DNA of 64,000 nt from Strongylocentrotus purpuratus (lineage: Eukaryota; Echinodermata; Echinoidea; Camarodonta; Strongylocentrotidae): contig NW_022145596.1 of the NCBI RefSeq assembly GCF_000002235.5, forward strand, positions 31,036,140 to 31,100,139, given 5' to 3'. A program made the translations under genes and the position numbers. The notes under the pieces are model-generated. The model did not search any database, was not told where the DNA came from, and saw only the letters and a program-made list of their open reading frames with translations. Positions 54,101 to 58,240 of this stretch are shown piece by piece. The stretch's first letter is position 1; every line of letters begins with the position of its first letter.

Positions 54101-55642
54101 ATTCTTTTATATCAACATGTACTGTTCATGATATTAGGGAGTTTTCGCACTACAGCGGAAAGACCTTGAACATTTGAAAGCGATCAACCGTGACGGAACC
54201 CACACTTGATCGACCATCCCAATATCTTTCAGTGTCACTTGATTGCGGATGGGAACATTGCTGTGCATACGTGACACTTGCAGCTGACAAAAGCGCTGAT
54301 TGGCCGATAAAATTGCTTCGCTCTTTCTCTAGACCGGGTGCTTAAGAACCATTCTAGATTTCCACATGACAGCTAGGAGGGCTTTGTGCAGATTGATTTG
54401 ACGGCTCAGCTTCCCGTTCTCTCATTTTTCCATCTTGCATATGAAAACTCCCCATTGGTGGCCCAAAATACAAACAACAAACAACGTCAGTTTCACAGAC
54501 TTCTGAAAAGTTTTTATAGAGTTTAAAAGACGAATGGCTTATATAAGATCACATAGAGACCAAAGAAGACAGTGTTGTTAGCAAACTACTGTATTTTGGA
54601 GGCAGTCAAGCCTTTTTTCAATATTCCATTAAATGTTATTTCTTCTTACATTTTGATATTTGCATAAATCTGTACAATGAATTTACAAAATCTTTCTTGC
54701 TGTCTGATCTAGGTGCTAAGCTTCTTGAAGGATTGATCATGAACGGACCCAACCCTAATGCAGTGGGAGACCTGAAAGGATTGGTAGATAATGATGTGGC
54801 CCAGGAAATCAGCAAGGCAGAGGAAATGAAGGTTCACCCTCACAATGTCGCTGCAAAGAGACTGGGATATGCATGTTGTAAGGCCAACTCTCATTCTCAT
54901 ATGCTTCATGTTGTATCCTCTCTCCTTCTGTTTCTCTCTTTGATTTCTTCTTTTCCATTACTTCTCACACTTTCTCTTTTCTCTCTCTCTCTCTCTTGCA
55001 TTGGTCAATTTAACCCATAACCTACTGGAAACAGGTGGTTTCTGCATTAAACTTATTCGAATAATAATGATATCAATCATTTAGGAGCGCTAAAAACAAA
55101 AAGTACCATAGCGCTTATAAAATTACAGAATGTGAAGAGAAACATGAATACATAGACTCATATAAAAAGGTAAATCGGTTACGTTACTAAGGGAAGAAAT
55201 ATGTTTTAAGGGGTCTTTTGATACAGACAGGACAGGTTAATGCTCTGATGGAAAGTGGGATAATTGTTCTATGTTTTTTTAAACGTTTTTAGGTAGATGA
55301 GAGTCTGGATCCATAGTTTATATTTGTCAGTTGTTGAACAAATGAGTTGTCAATGGTTTAACATGATATAATTTTCTTTCATTTCTGATTTCAGCCCTTC
55401 CAGGAGGCTTCTTGAGCATGCTGCACTGTCTGCTGAACGCCAAGCCAGGGAAGTTCACTGAGTCCATCCGCCCGACCCTCCTAGCGGGAGGAGACAACTG
55501 CTCCCGTGCGGCGATGCTTGGGGCCATCCTAGGGGCCCAGATGGGTCTGGAGGGCCTCCCGATGGACCTCTTGGCCAAGGTGGAACGCGGCCAGGAGGTC
55601 AAGGCTTTGGCAGAGCAGCTGGTGGCCATGCGCCAATCTTAA
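5753..55642 (+). CDS. J1-crystallin / selenoprotein-J-like ADP-ribosylglycohydrolase-fold protein, six coding exons
   Basis: Joined exons 5753-5855, 41856-42032, 44287-44465, 53591-53720, 54713-54877 and 55395-55642 give 1002 nt, that is 333 residues plus TAA. All introns are GT-AG and phases match (1,1,0,1,1). The protein begins with the family's N-terminal block [18 protein letters not shown] (residues 23-40), then YGDH (78-81), [15 protein letters not shown] in exon 4, SLPGGF (252-257) and [18 protein letters not shown] (283-300). This order is that of the J1-crystallin/SelJ branch of the ADP-ribosylglycohydrolase family. Active ARH enzymes normally bind metal through a TDD-type motif near the N-terminus and GGDTDT near the C-terminus; here these read YGDH and GGDNCS, so ordinary hydrolase activity is doubtful (inference). 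No in-frame TGA occurs in the exons, so as read this is not a selenoprotein; Cys251 directly precedes SLPG. An in-frame TGA (5750-5752) lies just before Met1. A second ATG at 5792 would give 320 residues and begins nearer the usual family start. The 36-kb first intron is the weakest join. Confidence 0.85.
6251..7410 (+). repeat. Four-unit tandem repeat, each unit carrying an expandable (GA)n
   Basis: The phrase ATCCACACTATAGTATTCC recurs at 6251, 6562, 6808 and 7145, each time followed about 60-100 bp later by CCACCCATCTCTTA-like sequence and then a (GA)n tract. Unit lengths of about 311, 246, 337 and 266 bp differ mainly through the GA (and GT or G-run) tract. All four lie early in intron 1 of the J1/SelJ-like gene. 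Open frames here are GA/CT translations. Confidence 0.8.
7970..8060. repeat. CT-rich microsatellite
   Basis: TCTC repeats with CCT interruptions. The flanks (about 7825-7960) resemble those of the CT tract at 8690-8830, suggesting an old local duplication. Confidence 0.6.
8686..8830. repeat. CT-rich microsatellite
   Basis: TCTC and TCCC runs. The upstream flank shares GCTAA..ATATTGTCATCAC with the sequence before the tract at 7970-8060. Confidence 0.6.
9490..9529. repeat. Perfect 40-bp palindrome
   Basis: The left arm TACATGCTATACATGTACAA is followed without spacer by its exact reverse complement. It is flanked by non-complementary A/A. Confidence 0.95.
11145..11613. mobile_element. MITE-like element with GGGTGCGTCTTATACA motifs, split by a LINE fragment
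   Basis: The left end reads CTACCATAATTATTC and the right end GTTAATTACGGTAA, an approximate inverted repeat. GGGTGCG(T/G)CTTATACA appears inside both ends (11170 and 11567 regions). A LINE reverse-transcriptase fragment lies between them. The design (TACCGTAATTA ends, 'gcgtcttatacac' interior) resembles mariner-type MITEs common in invertebrates; this assignment is inference. Confidence 0.45.
11325..11480 (+). mobile_element. LINE reverse-transcriptase fragment
   Basis: Translation across this piece shows LSDRSQYV, then [18 protein letters not shown] and NLHINDL. This is the QGSxLGPLLF..INDL block of CR1/Jockey-type non-LTR reverse transcriptases. A frame change follows GPLLF and a stop occurs before it, so the copy is broken. 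Less than 200 bp remain. Confidence 0.75.
11640..11895 (-). mobile_element. tRNA-derived SINE, copy 1
   Basis: On the minus strand it starts with a tRNA-like head (GGTCTAGTGGATAC as box A, a degenerate box B near GAGTCCCGC). It continues through a body shared with copies at 13214-13376, 25722-26083 and 32060-32310 (CTTTGGCAAGACATT, GGTACC(C/T)GG) and ends in an ATT-type tail. Confidence 0.7.
11990..12787. mobile_element. AGGCCTGT-family inverted-repeat element, copy A (with internal insertion)
   Basis: Starts AGGCCTGTCCTCATCAGCC and ends AGCTGATGAAGACAGGCCT. The interior carries repeated GCGGGATA and GATGAAGACGC motifs. It is longer than the other copies (798 bp against about 324-375) because of extra DNA that includes poly-C runs. 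Flanking triplets TTC/TTT are an imperfect target duplication. Confidence 0.75.
12483..12645 (+). repeat. Two-unit tandem repeat with poly-C starts
   Basis: Two roughly 89-bp units, each starting with a C14-16 run followed by TTTTCAGCAAAAGTC(T/C)GGTG and ending TTCAACCTTTTTC or TCAACCTTTTTC. The units lie inside AGGCCTGT element copy A. A further poly-C run lies at 12425-12440. Confidence 0.85.
12940..13140 (+). repeat. Dispersed repeat with CTGGCCAATCATTA, copy 1
   Basis: Contains AAGAAACGT, CAATTGACAGGACAGCTGG and CCAATCATTA followed by CCCGCCCACC. Related sequence occurs at 18440-18660 (same strand) and 15470-15615 (opposite strand). Ends are not resolved. Confidence 0.5.
13214..13376 (-). 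mobile_element. tRNA-derived SINE, copy 2 (partial)
   Basis: Shares GGGTACCCATTTA, CACCTGGGTGGAGAGTGGC and GTCTTGCCAAAGGACAT with the copy at 25722-26083. The minus-strand head reads GGTTCATGGTTCAAGTCCC, with a clear B box. Confidence 0.75.
13440..13570 (+). mobile_element. SINE 3' end with (ATT)n tail
   Basis: AGGAGTGTCACGTATGACAGACATGAGCGCTATATATACAA-type sequence ending in about nine ATT units. It matches the tail of the + strand SINE at 32060-32310. Confidence 0.6.
13908..14069. mobile_element. AGGCCTGT-family element, partial copy B
   Basis: CGCTGAGCAAAATATCTCGAG through CTATTTGGCAATCTCGAG matches the right half of copy E (47303-47459) closely. The left half and outer terminus are absent. 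Confidence 0.7.
14931..15343. mobile_element. hAT-like MITE with CTGCCAACC termini, copy 1
   Basis: Terminal inverted repeat AGACCTGCCAACC at the left and GGTTGGCAGGTCT at the right (13 bp). The interior is AT-rich with repeated TACGATTTT-like motifs and no coding potential. Flanking octamers are only half matched (TCAAATAC / GCATTTAT), so this copy is older than the one at 39607-39972. Confidence 0.7.
15470..15615 (-). repeat. Dispersed repeat, reverse copy
   Basis: The reverse complement reads GAGTACAGACTAGATAATA, ATATAAAGAAACTAG and CACGATAAGCCCCACCCAG, matching 18440-18660 and, less well, 12940-13140. Confidence 0.5.
15817..16260 (+). repeat. Two-unit tandem duplication of 222 bp
   Basis: Units 15817-16038 and 16039-16260. 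Both carry AATAATGACAAAAACAACAA, TTTGGAGGGAGATTTGTCC and GGTCCAGCAGTGCAGATATG, with some substitutions and small indels. No gene is involved. Confidence 0.9.
16707..17032. mobile_element. AGGCCTGT-family element, copy C
   Basis: Begins AGGCCTGTTTTCATCAGCTC with TTGCCAAATAACCCGCTATT, and ends GGCTAACTCGAGCTGATGAAAACAG. The last bases of the right terminus are degraded, so no target duplication can be read. Confidence 0.75.
17760..18955 (+). repeat. Pair of diverged repeats around a dispersed repeat copy
   Basis: The segments at about 17925-18185 and 18690-18955 align loosely. Shared features are GCGCGAAGCAAGGAGAGTCAC against GCACGGAAGTAAGGGGAGTC, AAACCACAC(C/T)CCAGA, then GTTGTTG.. and a final 'cagt(g/a)taaa(c/t)gca'. 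Between them lies the dispersed repeat at 18440-18660 with CTGGCCAATCATTAGTGC. They may be the two halves of one larger element; this is unresolved. Confidence 0.45.
19346..19669. mobile_element. AGGCCTGT-family element, copy D (cleanest)
   Basis: A 324-bp element with near-complete terminal inverted repeats: AGGCCTGTCCTTATCAGCTT at the left and CGAGCTGATGAGGACAGGCCT-type sequence at the right. It is flanked by AAG on both sides (19343-19345 and 19670-19672), a 3-bp target duplication. The interior alternates short GATGARGACGC and GGGATA blocks in both orientations. No coding capacity. Confidence 0.85.
20280..20522. repeat. GA-rich microsatellite block
   Basis: GAGA, GACA and GGGA runs across about 240 bp, including a G run at 20469-20479. 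Long frames on both strands are low-complexity artefacts. Confidence 0.85.
20934..21122 (+). repeat. Two-unit tandem duplication of about 104 bp
   Basis: GCCACCACTC at 20934 and 21038 starts two units that share AAAACGGTATGGCTAGTGAT and TGAGACAGTT.ACAGC. Confidence 0.85.
22358..22541. mobile_element. Mariner-like MITE with CAGTT ends, copy 1
   Basis: Left TACAGTTCAAACTGTCTC and right AGACAGGTTTGACTGTA form imperfect inverted repeats bounded by TA. The interior has 'ggtcacttctctatagagg' and 'cctgtttagagaggacatc' blocks shared with the copy at 42550-42747. Confidence 0.65.
22600..24500. other. Intron 1 DNA without recognised elements
   Basis: AT-rich single-copy-looking sequence. I see no exon, RNA gene or mobile element here. 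Confidence 0.4.
24550..25720. mobile_element. Candidate 1.2-kb non-autonomous element with CGCG-rich core
   Basis: GGTGGGCTG at 24550 is mirrored by CAGCCCACC ending at 25719. The body contains several 'gatgacgtca'-type phrases, AAATTTGG/AAATTTCA phrases and two tracts of alternating CG (25222-25260 and 25335-25375) in otherwise AT-rich DNA. No open frame of note. An SINE copy starts directly at the right boundary. Confidence 0.45.
25722..26083 (-). mobile_element. tRNA-derived SINE, copy 3 (most complete)
   Basis: Read on the minus strand, it has a tRNA-like head with box A TGGACGAGTGGA and box B GGTTCAAGTCCC. The body carries GTCCTTTGGCAAGACATTG, CCACCCAGGTG and GGGTACCCGGTAGG. The 3' part contains AAGCGCTTTGAGAGGGCC, and it ends in TATTATTAT. 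About 360 bp. The head does not fold as an intact tRNA acceptor stem, so it is a retroposon and not a tRNA gene. Confidence 0.85.
26630..26812. repeat. Two tandem copies of the GGAGCCAGAAGGG inverted repeat
   Basis: Units at about 26630-26712 and 26738-26812 each run from CTGTTT(G/A)GNNCCAGAAGG to the inverted CTTTCTGGCTCCAAATGACA (or ATCTGACTCCAAATGAC). A GAGTTA block lies in each centre. Confidence 0.7.
27097..27208. repeat. (CT)n plus (TCC)n microsatellite
   Basis: Pure CT followed by about 17 TCC/CTC triplets. Confidence 0.9.
27379..27764. repeat. CT/GT microsatellite blocks
   Basis: CT-rich tracts at 27379-27420, 27506-27553 and 27637-27764, with a GT tract at 27468-27505. Phrases ending 'gacatctt/gacatcct' precede each, hinting at an old tandem array like that at 6251-7410. 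Confidence 0.75.
28212..28588 (+). mobile_element. TTAA-flanked MITE (AGGGATC ends), copy 1
   Basis: TTAA|AGGGATCTGGTAACTTTG at the left and GATCCCT|TTAA at the right. The 377-bp interior includes GCTCATGCTGCAATGATAA, CCGATCGCCTGTCTGATTAT and AGGGCCGTGTATCTC. TTAA target duplications suggest a piggyBac-type origin, though the short AGGGATC terminus is not a standard piggyBac end. This is the longest copy. Confidence 0.75.
29230..29535 (+). mobile_element. Degenerate tRNA-derived SINE
   Basis: Has a B-box-like GGTTCAAGCC and a later TTTCTCCACCCAGGTGTAG, in the order seen in the SINE family above. Tail and ends are not clear. Confidence 0.4.
29536..31265. other. Intron 1 DNA without recognised elements
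   Basis: AT-rich, with a G run near 30748-30760. Nothing else supported. Confidence 0.4.
31269..31734. mobile_element. Candidate MITE with GGGTGYRTTCA ends
   Basis: GGGTGTGTTCA at the left is mirrored by TGAATGCACCC at the right (9 of 11 matching as inverted repeat). The interior has no coding motif. The open frame at its right side has no recognisable domain. Confidence 0.45.
32060..32310 (+). mobile_element. tRNA-derived SINE, copy 4
   Basis: Forward copy: CACTAATGTCCTGTGGCAAG, CCGTCCAGGTGAGG and AAATGGGCACCTGGCAGG, then AGTGTCAAGTCTGACAGACA and CTATACAAGACCCCACTATT with an ATT tail. The tRNA head is decayed. Confidence 0.65.
32330..32522. repeat. (ATT)n microsatellite
   Basis: Imperfect ATT/ATC triplets continuing from the SINE tail. 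It probably expanded from that tail. Confidence 0.8.
33156..33500. repeat. GA-rich microsatellite with GTGGGAAGAAAGAGA interspersions
   Basis: About 345 bp of GA/GGGA, with three copies of GAGTGGGAAGAAAGAGA at 33280, 33346 and 33402, so a higher-order unit is present. Long frames are artefacts. Confidence 0.85.
34933..35085. repeat. GA-rich microsatellite
   Basis: GAGA with AAGGGAGAGAGAAAGAGA subunits. Confidence 0.85.
35760..36020 (-). mobile_element. Retroposon-like segment containing the histone-like hairpins
   Basis: On the minus strand the segment ends in AATAAAATTTGAATTGAA, a typical LINE/SINE 3' tail, so the hairpins at 35865-35967 may lie in the 3' part of a retroposon read on that strand. 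A comparable TTGAATT-type tail occurs at 37741-37790. Boundaries are uncertain. Confidence 0.4.
35865..35967 (+). promoter_or_regulatory. Tandem hairpins resembling histone mRNA 3'-end signals
   Basis: Hairpin 1 (35865-35884) has an 8-bp stem ATAGTTCT and loop CCTT, followed by TAAGAAAGAT (35889-35898). Hairpin 2 (35906-35921) is AGTCCT-TTTC-AGGACT, the 6-bp stem and 4-nt UUUC loop of histone mRNAs. It is followed by ACACACCC and CAAGAAAGA (35930-35938), the purine-rich downstream element of sea urchin histone genes at its normal spacing. Hairpin 3 (35950-35967) repeats GAGTCCT-TTTC-AGGACTC. No histone coding sequence lies upstream. Confidence 0.6.
36030..37740. other. Intron 1 DNA without recognised elements
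   Basis: AT-rich with a GA-rich patch (36110-36260) and a G run at 37129-37141. No gene found. Confidence 0.4.
38614..38864 (+). mobile_element. tRNA-derived SINE with LINE-like tail
   Basis: The head CCGGGCATGGTGGCTCAGCG holds box A, and GGTTTGAACCCC is box B. The 3' part reads GCAGGGCCCGCTGGAAGAGC and TTGCTACCCTGGGTAAATTA and ends in (ATT)n. The GGGCCC..GCTACCCTG block resembles the 3' ends of LINE copies at about 3780-3850 and 49810-49990. The acceptor stem does not pair, so it is not a tRNA gene. Confidence 0.85.
39580..40025. repeat. GGAGCCAGAAGGG inverted repeat, interrupted by a MITE
   Basis: Left arm TCTGTTTGGAGCCAGAAGGG (39581-39600) and right arm CTCCCTTCTGGCTCTGGAG (ending about 40025) belong together. 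They are split by the hAT-like element 39607-39972. Confidence 0.75.
39607..39972. mobile_element. hAT-like MITE with CTGCCAACC termini, copy 2
   Basis: A 366-bp element, AGAGCTGCCAACC at the left and GGTTGGCAGCTCT at the right. It is flanked by GGCTTTAC (39599-39606) and GCCTTTAC (39973-39980), an 8-bp duplication with one mismatch as expected for hAT transposons. The interior is A/T-homopolymer rich and non-coding. Confidence 0.8.
40618..40768 (-). mobile_element. tRNA-derived SINE, reverse copy
   Basis: The minus strand reads GGCGTGGTGGCTCAGTGGTA (box A) and GAGGTCCTGAGTTCAAAACC (box B), then GGTAAGGCATTAATCC and GCCCTGGTTATTTATTTA. It is related to the SINE at 38614-38864 but shorter, and the tail is AAT-type. 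Confidence 0.8.
41496..41848 (+). repeat. 350-bp CT tract ending at the exon 2 splice acceptor
   Basis: Almost uninterrupted CTCT/CTTT/CCCT pyrimidines on the + strand run directly into TTGTATATAG|GT of exon 2. It acts as the polypyrimidine tract of this acceptor but is more than ten times the usual length. Confidence 0.9.
41856..42032 (+). CDS. J1/SelJ-like gene, coding exon 2
   Basis: Encodes residues 35-93, [12 protein letters not shown] through [21 protein letters not shown]. The acceptor is TATAG|GT at 41855, at the end of a roughly 350-bp CT tract. The donor is AAAG|GTAACA at 42033, phase 1. YGDH occupies the place where active ARH enzymes have an acidic TDD-type metal motif. A TTAA-flanked MITE starts 15 nt after the donor. 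Confidence 0.88.
42048..42244 (+). mobile_element. TTAA-flanked MITE, copy 2, just after the exon 2 donor
   Basis: TTAA|AGGGATCTGGTAACTTTG through AATCCCT|TTAA. At 197 bp it is an internally deleted form of the 28212-28588 copy. Its TTAA begins 12 nt into intron 2 of the J1/SelJ-like gene (intron start 42033). Confidence 0.8.
42550..42747. mobile_element. Mariner-like MITE with CAGT ends, copy 2
   Basis: TA|CAGTTGAACCTGCTTTAGTG at the left and CAGGTTTCACTG|TA at the right, 198 bp. The interior has repeated 'gaccacctg' and 'gtttccct' phrases. TA boundaries and CAGT termini fit Tc1/mariner-derived MITEs. Confidence 0.75.
43622..44105. repeat. (TTC)n / (CCCCT)n / (TCC)n composite satellite
   Basis: TTC triplets (43628-43670), then a CCCCT pentamer array (about 43715-43975), then CTC triplets (to 44104). 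The minus strand is GGGGA-rich and could form G-quadruplexes. The long uninterrupted frames in it (poly-Pro/Ser, Glu/Gly) are artefacts. It ends about 180 bp before exon 3. Confidence 0.92.
44287..44465 (+). CDS. J1/SelJ-like gene, coding exon 3
   Basis: Encodes residues 94-153, [24 protein letters not shown] through DTGDTGSTD. The acceptor is TACCAG|GT at 44286 and the donor GAT|GTAAGT at 44466, phase 0. The exon is 179 nt, so skipping it would shift the frame. It sits between a C-rich (TTC/CCCCT/TCC) block ending about 180 bp upstream and a GGGAGGG run about 75 bp downstream. Confidence 0.88.
44540..44571 (+). repeat. G-rich run (GGGAGGGAGGGAGGG) after exon 3
   Basis: A run of G followed by five GGGA-type units, about 75 nt after the exon 3 donor. 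It can form a G-quadruplex in DNA or in the sense pre-mRNA. Confidence 0.85.
45520..45985. repeat. CT-rich tract with 15-16-bp minisatellite
   Basis: CT-rich over about 460 bp. The unit CATCTCTCTCCCACCCC repeats six times at about 45700-45790. Confidence 0.85.
47085..47459. mobile_element. AGGCCTGT-family element, copy E
   Basis: A 375-bp element beginning AGGCCTGTCTTCACTAGCTC and ending CTTGAGATAGTGAATACAGGCCT-type sequence. It is flanked by AAT on both sides (47082-47084 and 47460-47462). Matching inverted changes in both ends (CACTAGCT and TAGTGA) suggest the two termini share a recent history. Confidence 0.85.
47752..48165. repeat. CT / CCCT / CCCTCT composite microsatellite
   Basis: CT blocks, a (CCCT)n run at about 47956-47990, a (CCCTCT)n run at 48003-48060, then CT again. 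Long frames on both strands are low-complexity. Confidence 0.9.
49209..49545. repeat. (GGAT)n minisatellite
   Basis: GGATGGATGG runs alternate with GTGGATAGAGGGATAGAT, giving a higher-order unit of about 47-65 bp repeated seven or more times. A G run precedes it (49149-49166). Confidence 0.9.
49767..49800. repeat. GGAGCCAGAAGGG-family half element
   Basis: GAGTTAATGCTCTTCTGACTC followed by TAAACAGATG, the right arm of the short inverted-repeat family. Confidence 0.5.
49808..49995 (-). mobile_element. LINE 3' end, reverse
   Basis: The minus strand reads ACAGGGCCCCATGGGAGACC, then GGGCTACCCTGTTTTC and an AATAAATAAATAAA tail. This is the same tail design as the LINE ending near 3870. Confidence 0.65.
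50000..53580. other. Intron 3 DNA without recognised elements
   Basis: About 3.6 kb of AT-rich sequence with no microsatellite blocks and no exon that I can support. A minus-strand frame at 52186-52386 is open for 66 codons but matches no family I know. Confidence 0.4.
53591..53720 (+). CDS. J1/SelJ-like gene, coding exon 4
   Basis: Encodes residues 154-196, [20 protein letters not shown] through ICIKYALT, plus one base of Gly197. The acceptor is TTCTCAG|ACT at 53590. The donor is ACAG|GTCAGA at 53721, a weaker donor than the others. A reverse copy of the TTAA-flanked MITE begins only 11 nt into the following intron. Confidence 0.88.
53731..54108 (-). mobile_element. TTAA-flanked MITE, copy 3, just after the exon 4 donor
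   Basis: A reverse-oriented copy about 378 bp long. The + strand left end is TTAA|AGGCATCG; the right end is decayed (AAGTTACCCAATTCTTT). It shares TAATCAGACAGGC, GGGGTTCCTGACTGAC and CAGAATCTGAGACAAAG with copy 1. Its TTAA starts at position 7 of intron 4 (intron start 53721). Confidence 0.8.
54137..54452. mobile_element. Candidate MITE with GGGAGTTTTC ends in intron 4
   Basis: GGGAGTTTTC at 54137 is mirrored by GAAAACTCCC ending 54452, a perfect 10-bp inverted repeat around a GC-richer, non-coding 316-bp body. No clear target duplication (TTA against CAT). Confidence 0.5.
54713..54877 (+). CDS. J1/SelJ-like gene, coding exon 5
   Basis: Encodes residues 197-251, [18 protein letters not shown] through [14 protein letters not shown], plus one base of Ser252. 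The acceptor is GATCTAG|GT at 54712 and the donor TGTT|GTAAGG at 54878, phase 1. The last full codon is TGT (Cys251), immediately before the conserved SLPG that starts in exon 6. Confidence 0.88.
55395..55642 (+). CDS. J1/SelJ-like gene, coding exon 6 (last)
   Basis: Encodes residues 252-333, [16 protein letters not shown], then [28 protein letters not shown] and a C-terminal helix-like tail ending AMRQS, followed by TAA at 55640-55642. The acceptor is ATTTCAG|CC at 55394. GGDNCSRA replaces the GGDTDT-type metal motif of catalytic ARH proteins. The exon is markedly more GC-rich than its surroundings, as expected for coding sequence here. Confidence 0.92.
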
Positions 55643-56066
55643 TGGAGGAGAGGGATAGGAAAGATGAGCTATCAGCAGGATATTACATGAAGGGATGCAG
55701 TGTTTTTCAACCAGGGTGCTGCAGGACGTCTTGAGAGAAATTAATTAAACATCTGTTTTGGGATGAAAAAAATTCAATTTTGTTAAGAACAAAAATCATG
55801 ATTAGAAACTGCTATGTATTTAAATGAAGAAACAACTTTTTGAAGACAATTAAGTGTCCTTTTTCCTCGCTCTCTTAGCTCACTCGCAACATTTAGAAAC
55901 AGTATGATTTTAGGCAGTGAAGTGCCTGAATATCTCTTTTAACACTGAGGTTTCTGAATATTGTTACATTATTTGAAATAACCTGTCTTTATTACTCCAT
56001 CTCTCGCCCGTGATGTGATAATGAGCTAGTGTATCTAGTGAATGCCTTCATGACATCTCCAATAAA
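55643..56066 (+). other. 3' UTR of the J1/SelJ-like gene with candidate poly(A) signal
   Basis: Non-coding sequence follows the stop. The first AATAAA is at 56061-56066; further AATAAA hexamers occur at 57666 and 58385. I looked for a SECIS-like element (ATGA, apical AA, GA) and found only poor candidates, consistent with the absence of an in-frame TGA in the exons. Confidence 0.4.
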
Positions 56067-57950
56067 TAACATACCAAGTTACGCCCAAATGTATCATATT
56101 TATAAAAAAAAACATAAGTCACGCACAGATATCTACTGGTGTTTAGTACATTATATTCAGATATAATATTTAATCTAATGTGGTTTTTGTGTTTCTATAT
56201 TTAGATATGTGTCTATTTTCTTGGAAATGCATACCTTGAGCCCTCTCATCACTTGTCTCTTCTGTTTTCAGACAACCAAAGTGTGTAACTTCAATTCAAA
56301 TTAACTAAATATCATTCAAAGTATACTCCTAGTGTTTGTATTCACTCAAAAATGAGAGTTGTATTTGTATCATCTGTACTATGTTAAAGGGTAAATCTGT
56401 TTGAGGTTCCGGGTTCCGGGTCAACTCTCAGCCAGGCCCACGTACGTCACAACAAGGTGACATTAGATTATACAATCATATCGTCCTGTACTATACAACA
56501 CACCGCTAGCAACAGTATCGATACAAAACTAGATGATAAAGTACTTGTGACAAACACTGTCATAGGTTTTAATCAAATTTCTATAAGAACAAACCATCTG
56601 ATTTCAAGATAATCATTATATATAAGGGCCAAGAGAATCATTATAGCAGCTAGAGGCTGACAACGTGGCTCTTACTTTTGCTAGATAATGGGAAATAGTT
56701 GTTTGATGACTCGAAATGATTGTCATTATGCAAAGGATAAAAATAATGATATTCATAATACAACTCAATTGAAATCATTGAGTATAATATTTCATTTATT
56801 TTACTGGATTTATTGACAGCACATGTATTAGTTTTATGCAATCTTGTTTTCTTATCGTAAGAAAAGATGCAATTTCAACCCCACCTGTGATGAATATGTA
56901 GAATTGTAGAAATTGTAGAAATGTATTGTGCCATATTTTTATAGTCATAACCTTGATCAAGTATAATTACTAGGAATACGACCGCGGAAATACCAAAGGA
57001 AATGTGTGTAATATATGTATACATATGTATCTGTGTTAAGAGGTTTCTACATTTATCTTTGAAAGAATATGTCCATGTTCTGCATTGCTTTTGTATAGAG
57101 TAAGGCTTATTCAGTTTTCATTATTTGTGTTGTTACTTTGTGTGAAAAAGTATGCAAATTTATAAGCATATTTATAGCAAATATAATCGAGTCCACCTTG
57201 AGCAATAACTGTATACATTTCTTCAGAGTGCAATTCTGTTACTGATAGAGATCAATTTAATTGTATTTAACTTGTAGGATCAAATCCTTTTAGAATTTTA
57301 AATTTCATATATCATTAATCACTCTCGTGTTTGTTTGTGTAATCAAGTTACTTATGTCAGACCAGGGAGATGTCAGTTATAGCTGACATCTGACAATCGA
57401 TCTGTGAAAGGAAGTACATAGCTGACAACCATTCCTATTTTGGAGGAATGATTGCTGTTATTTGGCCTTCAAGCTACTGTTTTGAACCCTAGATGCCTCA
57501 CTTTTCCTAATATATGGCCCAGCTTTTCAGCAGTCCCCTCCATGACCAGCCTGCTTTATATGCCTGTTGTATACTAGGGACCAATTACAAATATATTGTT
57601 AAGTTTCATTGTTTTACTATGTACAATGCAATCCCATGTACTTTATTTATTTTGTTGGAAATGGAAATAAACAAAATGAAAATGAAAAATATTCTGTGTG
57701 AAAAGAATACAAAATAGACTGTATTCCTAATTTTGCCTGGGAAAATCCCAACATTTTGGTGTGAAAGGTTGGCAGGTATGTTACCCAAAACATGTTTTGA
57801 AGTTTCAAGCGAAATGTTTGTTACTTTGTGTAAAAAAGAGAAAAGAAATTTATTAATTTCTCCATTAGCAATAATGTCCAAGCCTTGATGATCTTGAGTA
57901 TATTAGTCAGTTCCTTGAACTCATCAGTTTTGTTTATTTTCCATCAGGTA
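56067..57950. other. Intergenic DNA downstream of the J1/SelJ-like gene
   Basis: AT-rich. A 9-bp-stem hairpin (AGATGTCAG..CTGACATCT) lies at 57368-57391. A lone GGTTGGCAGGT end at 57768 resembles the right terminus of the hAT-like MITE family, but no left end was found. Confidence 0.45.
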
Positions 57951-57954
57951 CATA

Positions 57955-58168
57955 CACTATGAACATGACAGACAAAGAAAGCGGACAAAATATACAGTTC
58001 CTCAGGTAGACGAAGGAACATCCCTTCACTGCTATTATGTAAAAAGGTGAATATGCCTGTGACACCTGTTCTACACATGTTTACATAATAGCAGTGAAGG
58101 GATGTTCTTTTGTCTACCTGAGGAACTGTACATTTTGTCCGCTTTCTTTGTCAGTCATGTTCATAGTG
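57955..58168. mobile_element. Palindromic CACTA-type MITE, copy 2
   Basis: A 214-bp second copy of the family at 2247-2477, beginning CACTATGAACATGACAGAC and ending GTCAGTCATGTTCATAGTG. It is flanked by ATA (57952-57954 and 58169-58171), a 3-bp target duplication of different sequence from copy 1. The arms are more similar to each other than the loop regions are between copies; the loop is shorter here. It lies about 2.3 kb downstream of the J1/SelJ-like gene and directly abuts a copy of the GGAGCCAGAAGGG inverted repeat. Confidence 0.85.
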
Positions 58169-58171
58169 ATA

Positions 58172-58240
58172 TTGTCTGTTTGGAGCCAAAAGGGCGGTAA
58201 CTCATCTCCTGTTAACTCCTTCTGGCTCTGAACAGTCTGT
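58172..58240. repeat. GGAGCCAGAAGGG inverted-repeat element
   Basis: CTGTTTGGAGCCAAAAGGG at the left and CTCCTTCTGGCTCTGAACAG at the right, about 69 bp in total, directly after the CACTA-type MITE copy 2. Confidence 0.7.

Noticed and set aside
55643-56100. SECIS element after the J1/SelJ-like stop codon
   Set aside because: ATGA occurrences near 55690 and 55763 do not give a good stem with apical AA and matching GA; no in-frame TGA needs it.
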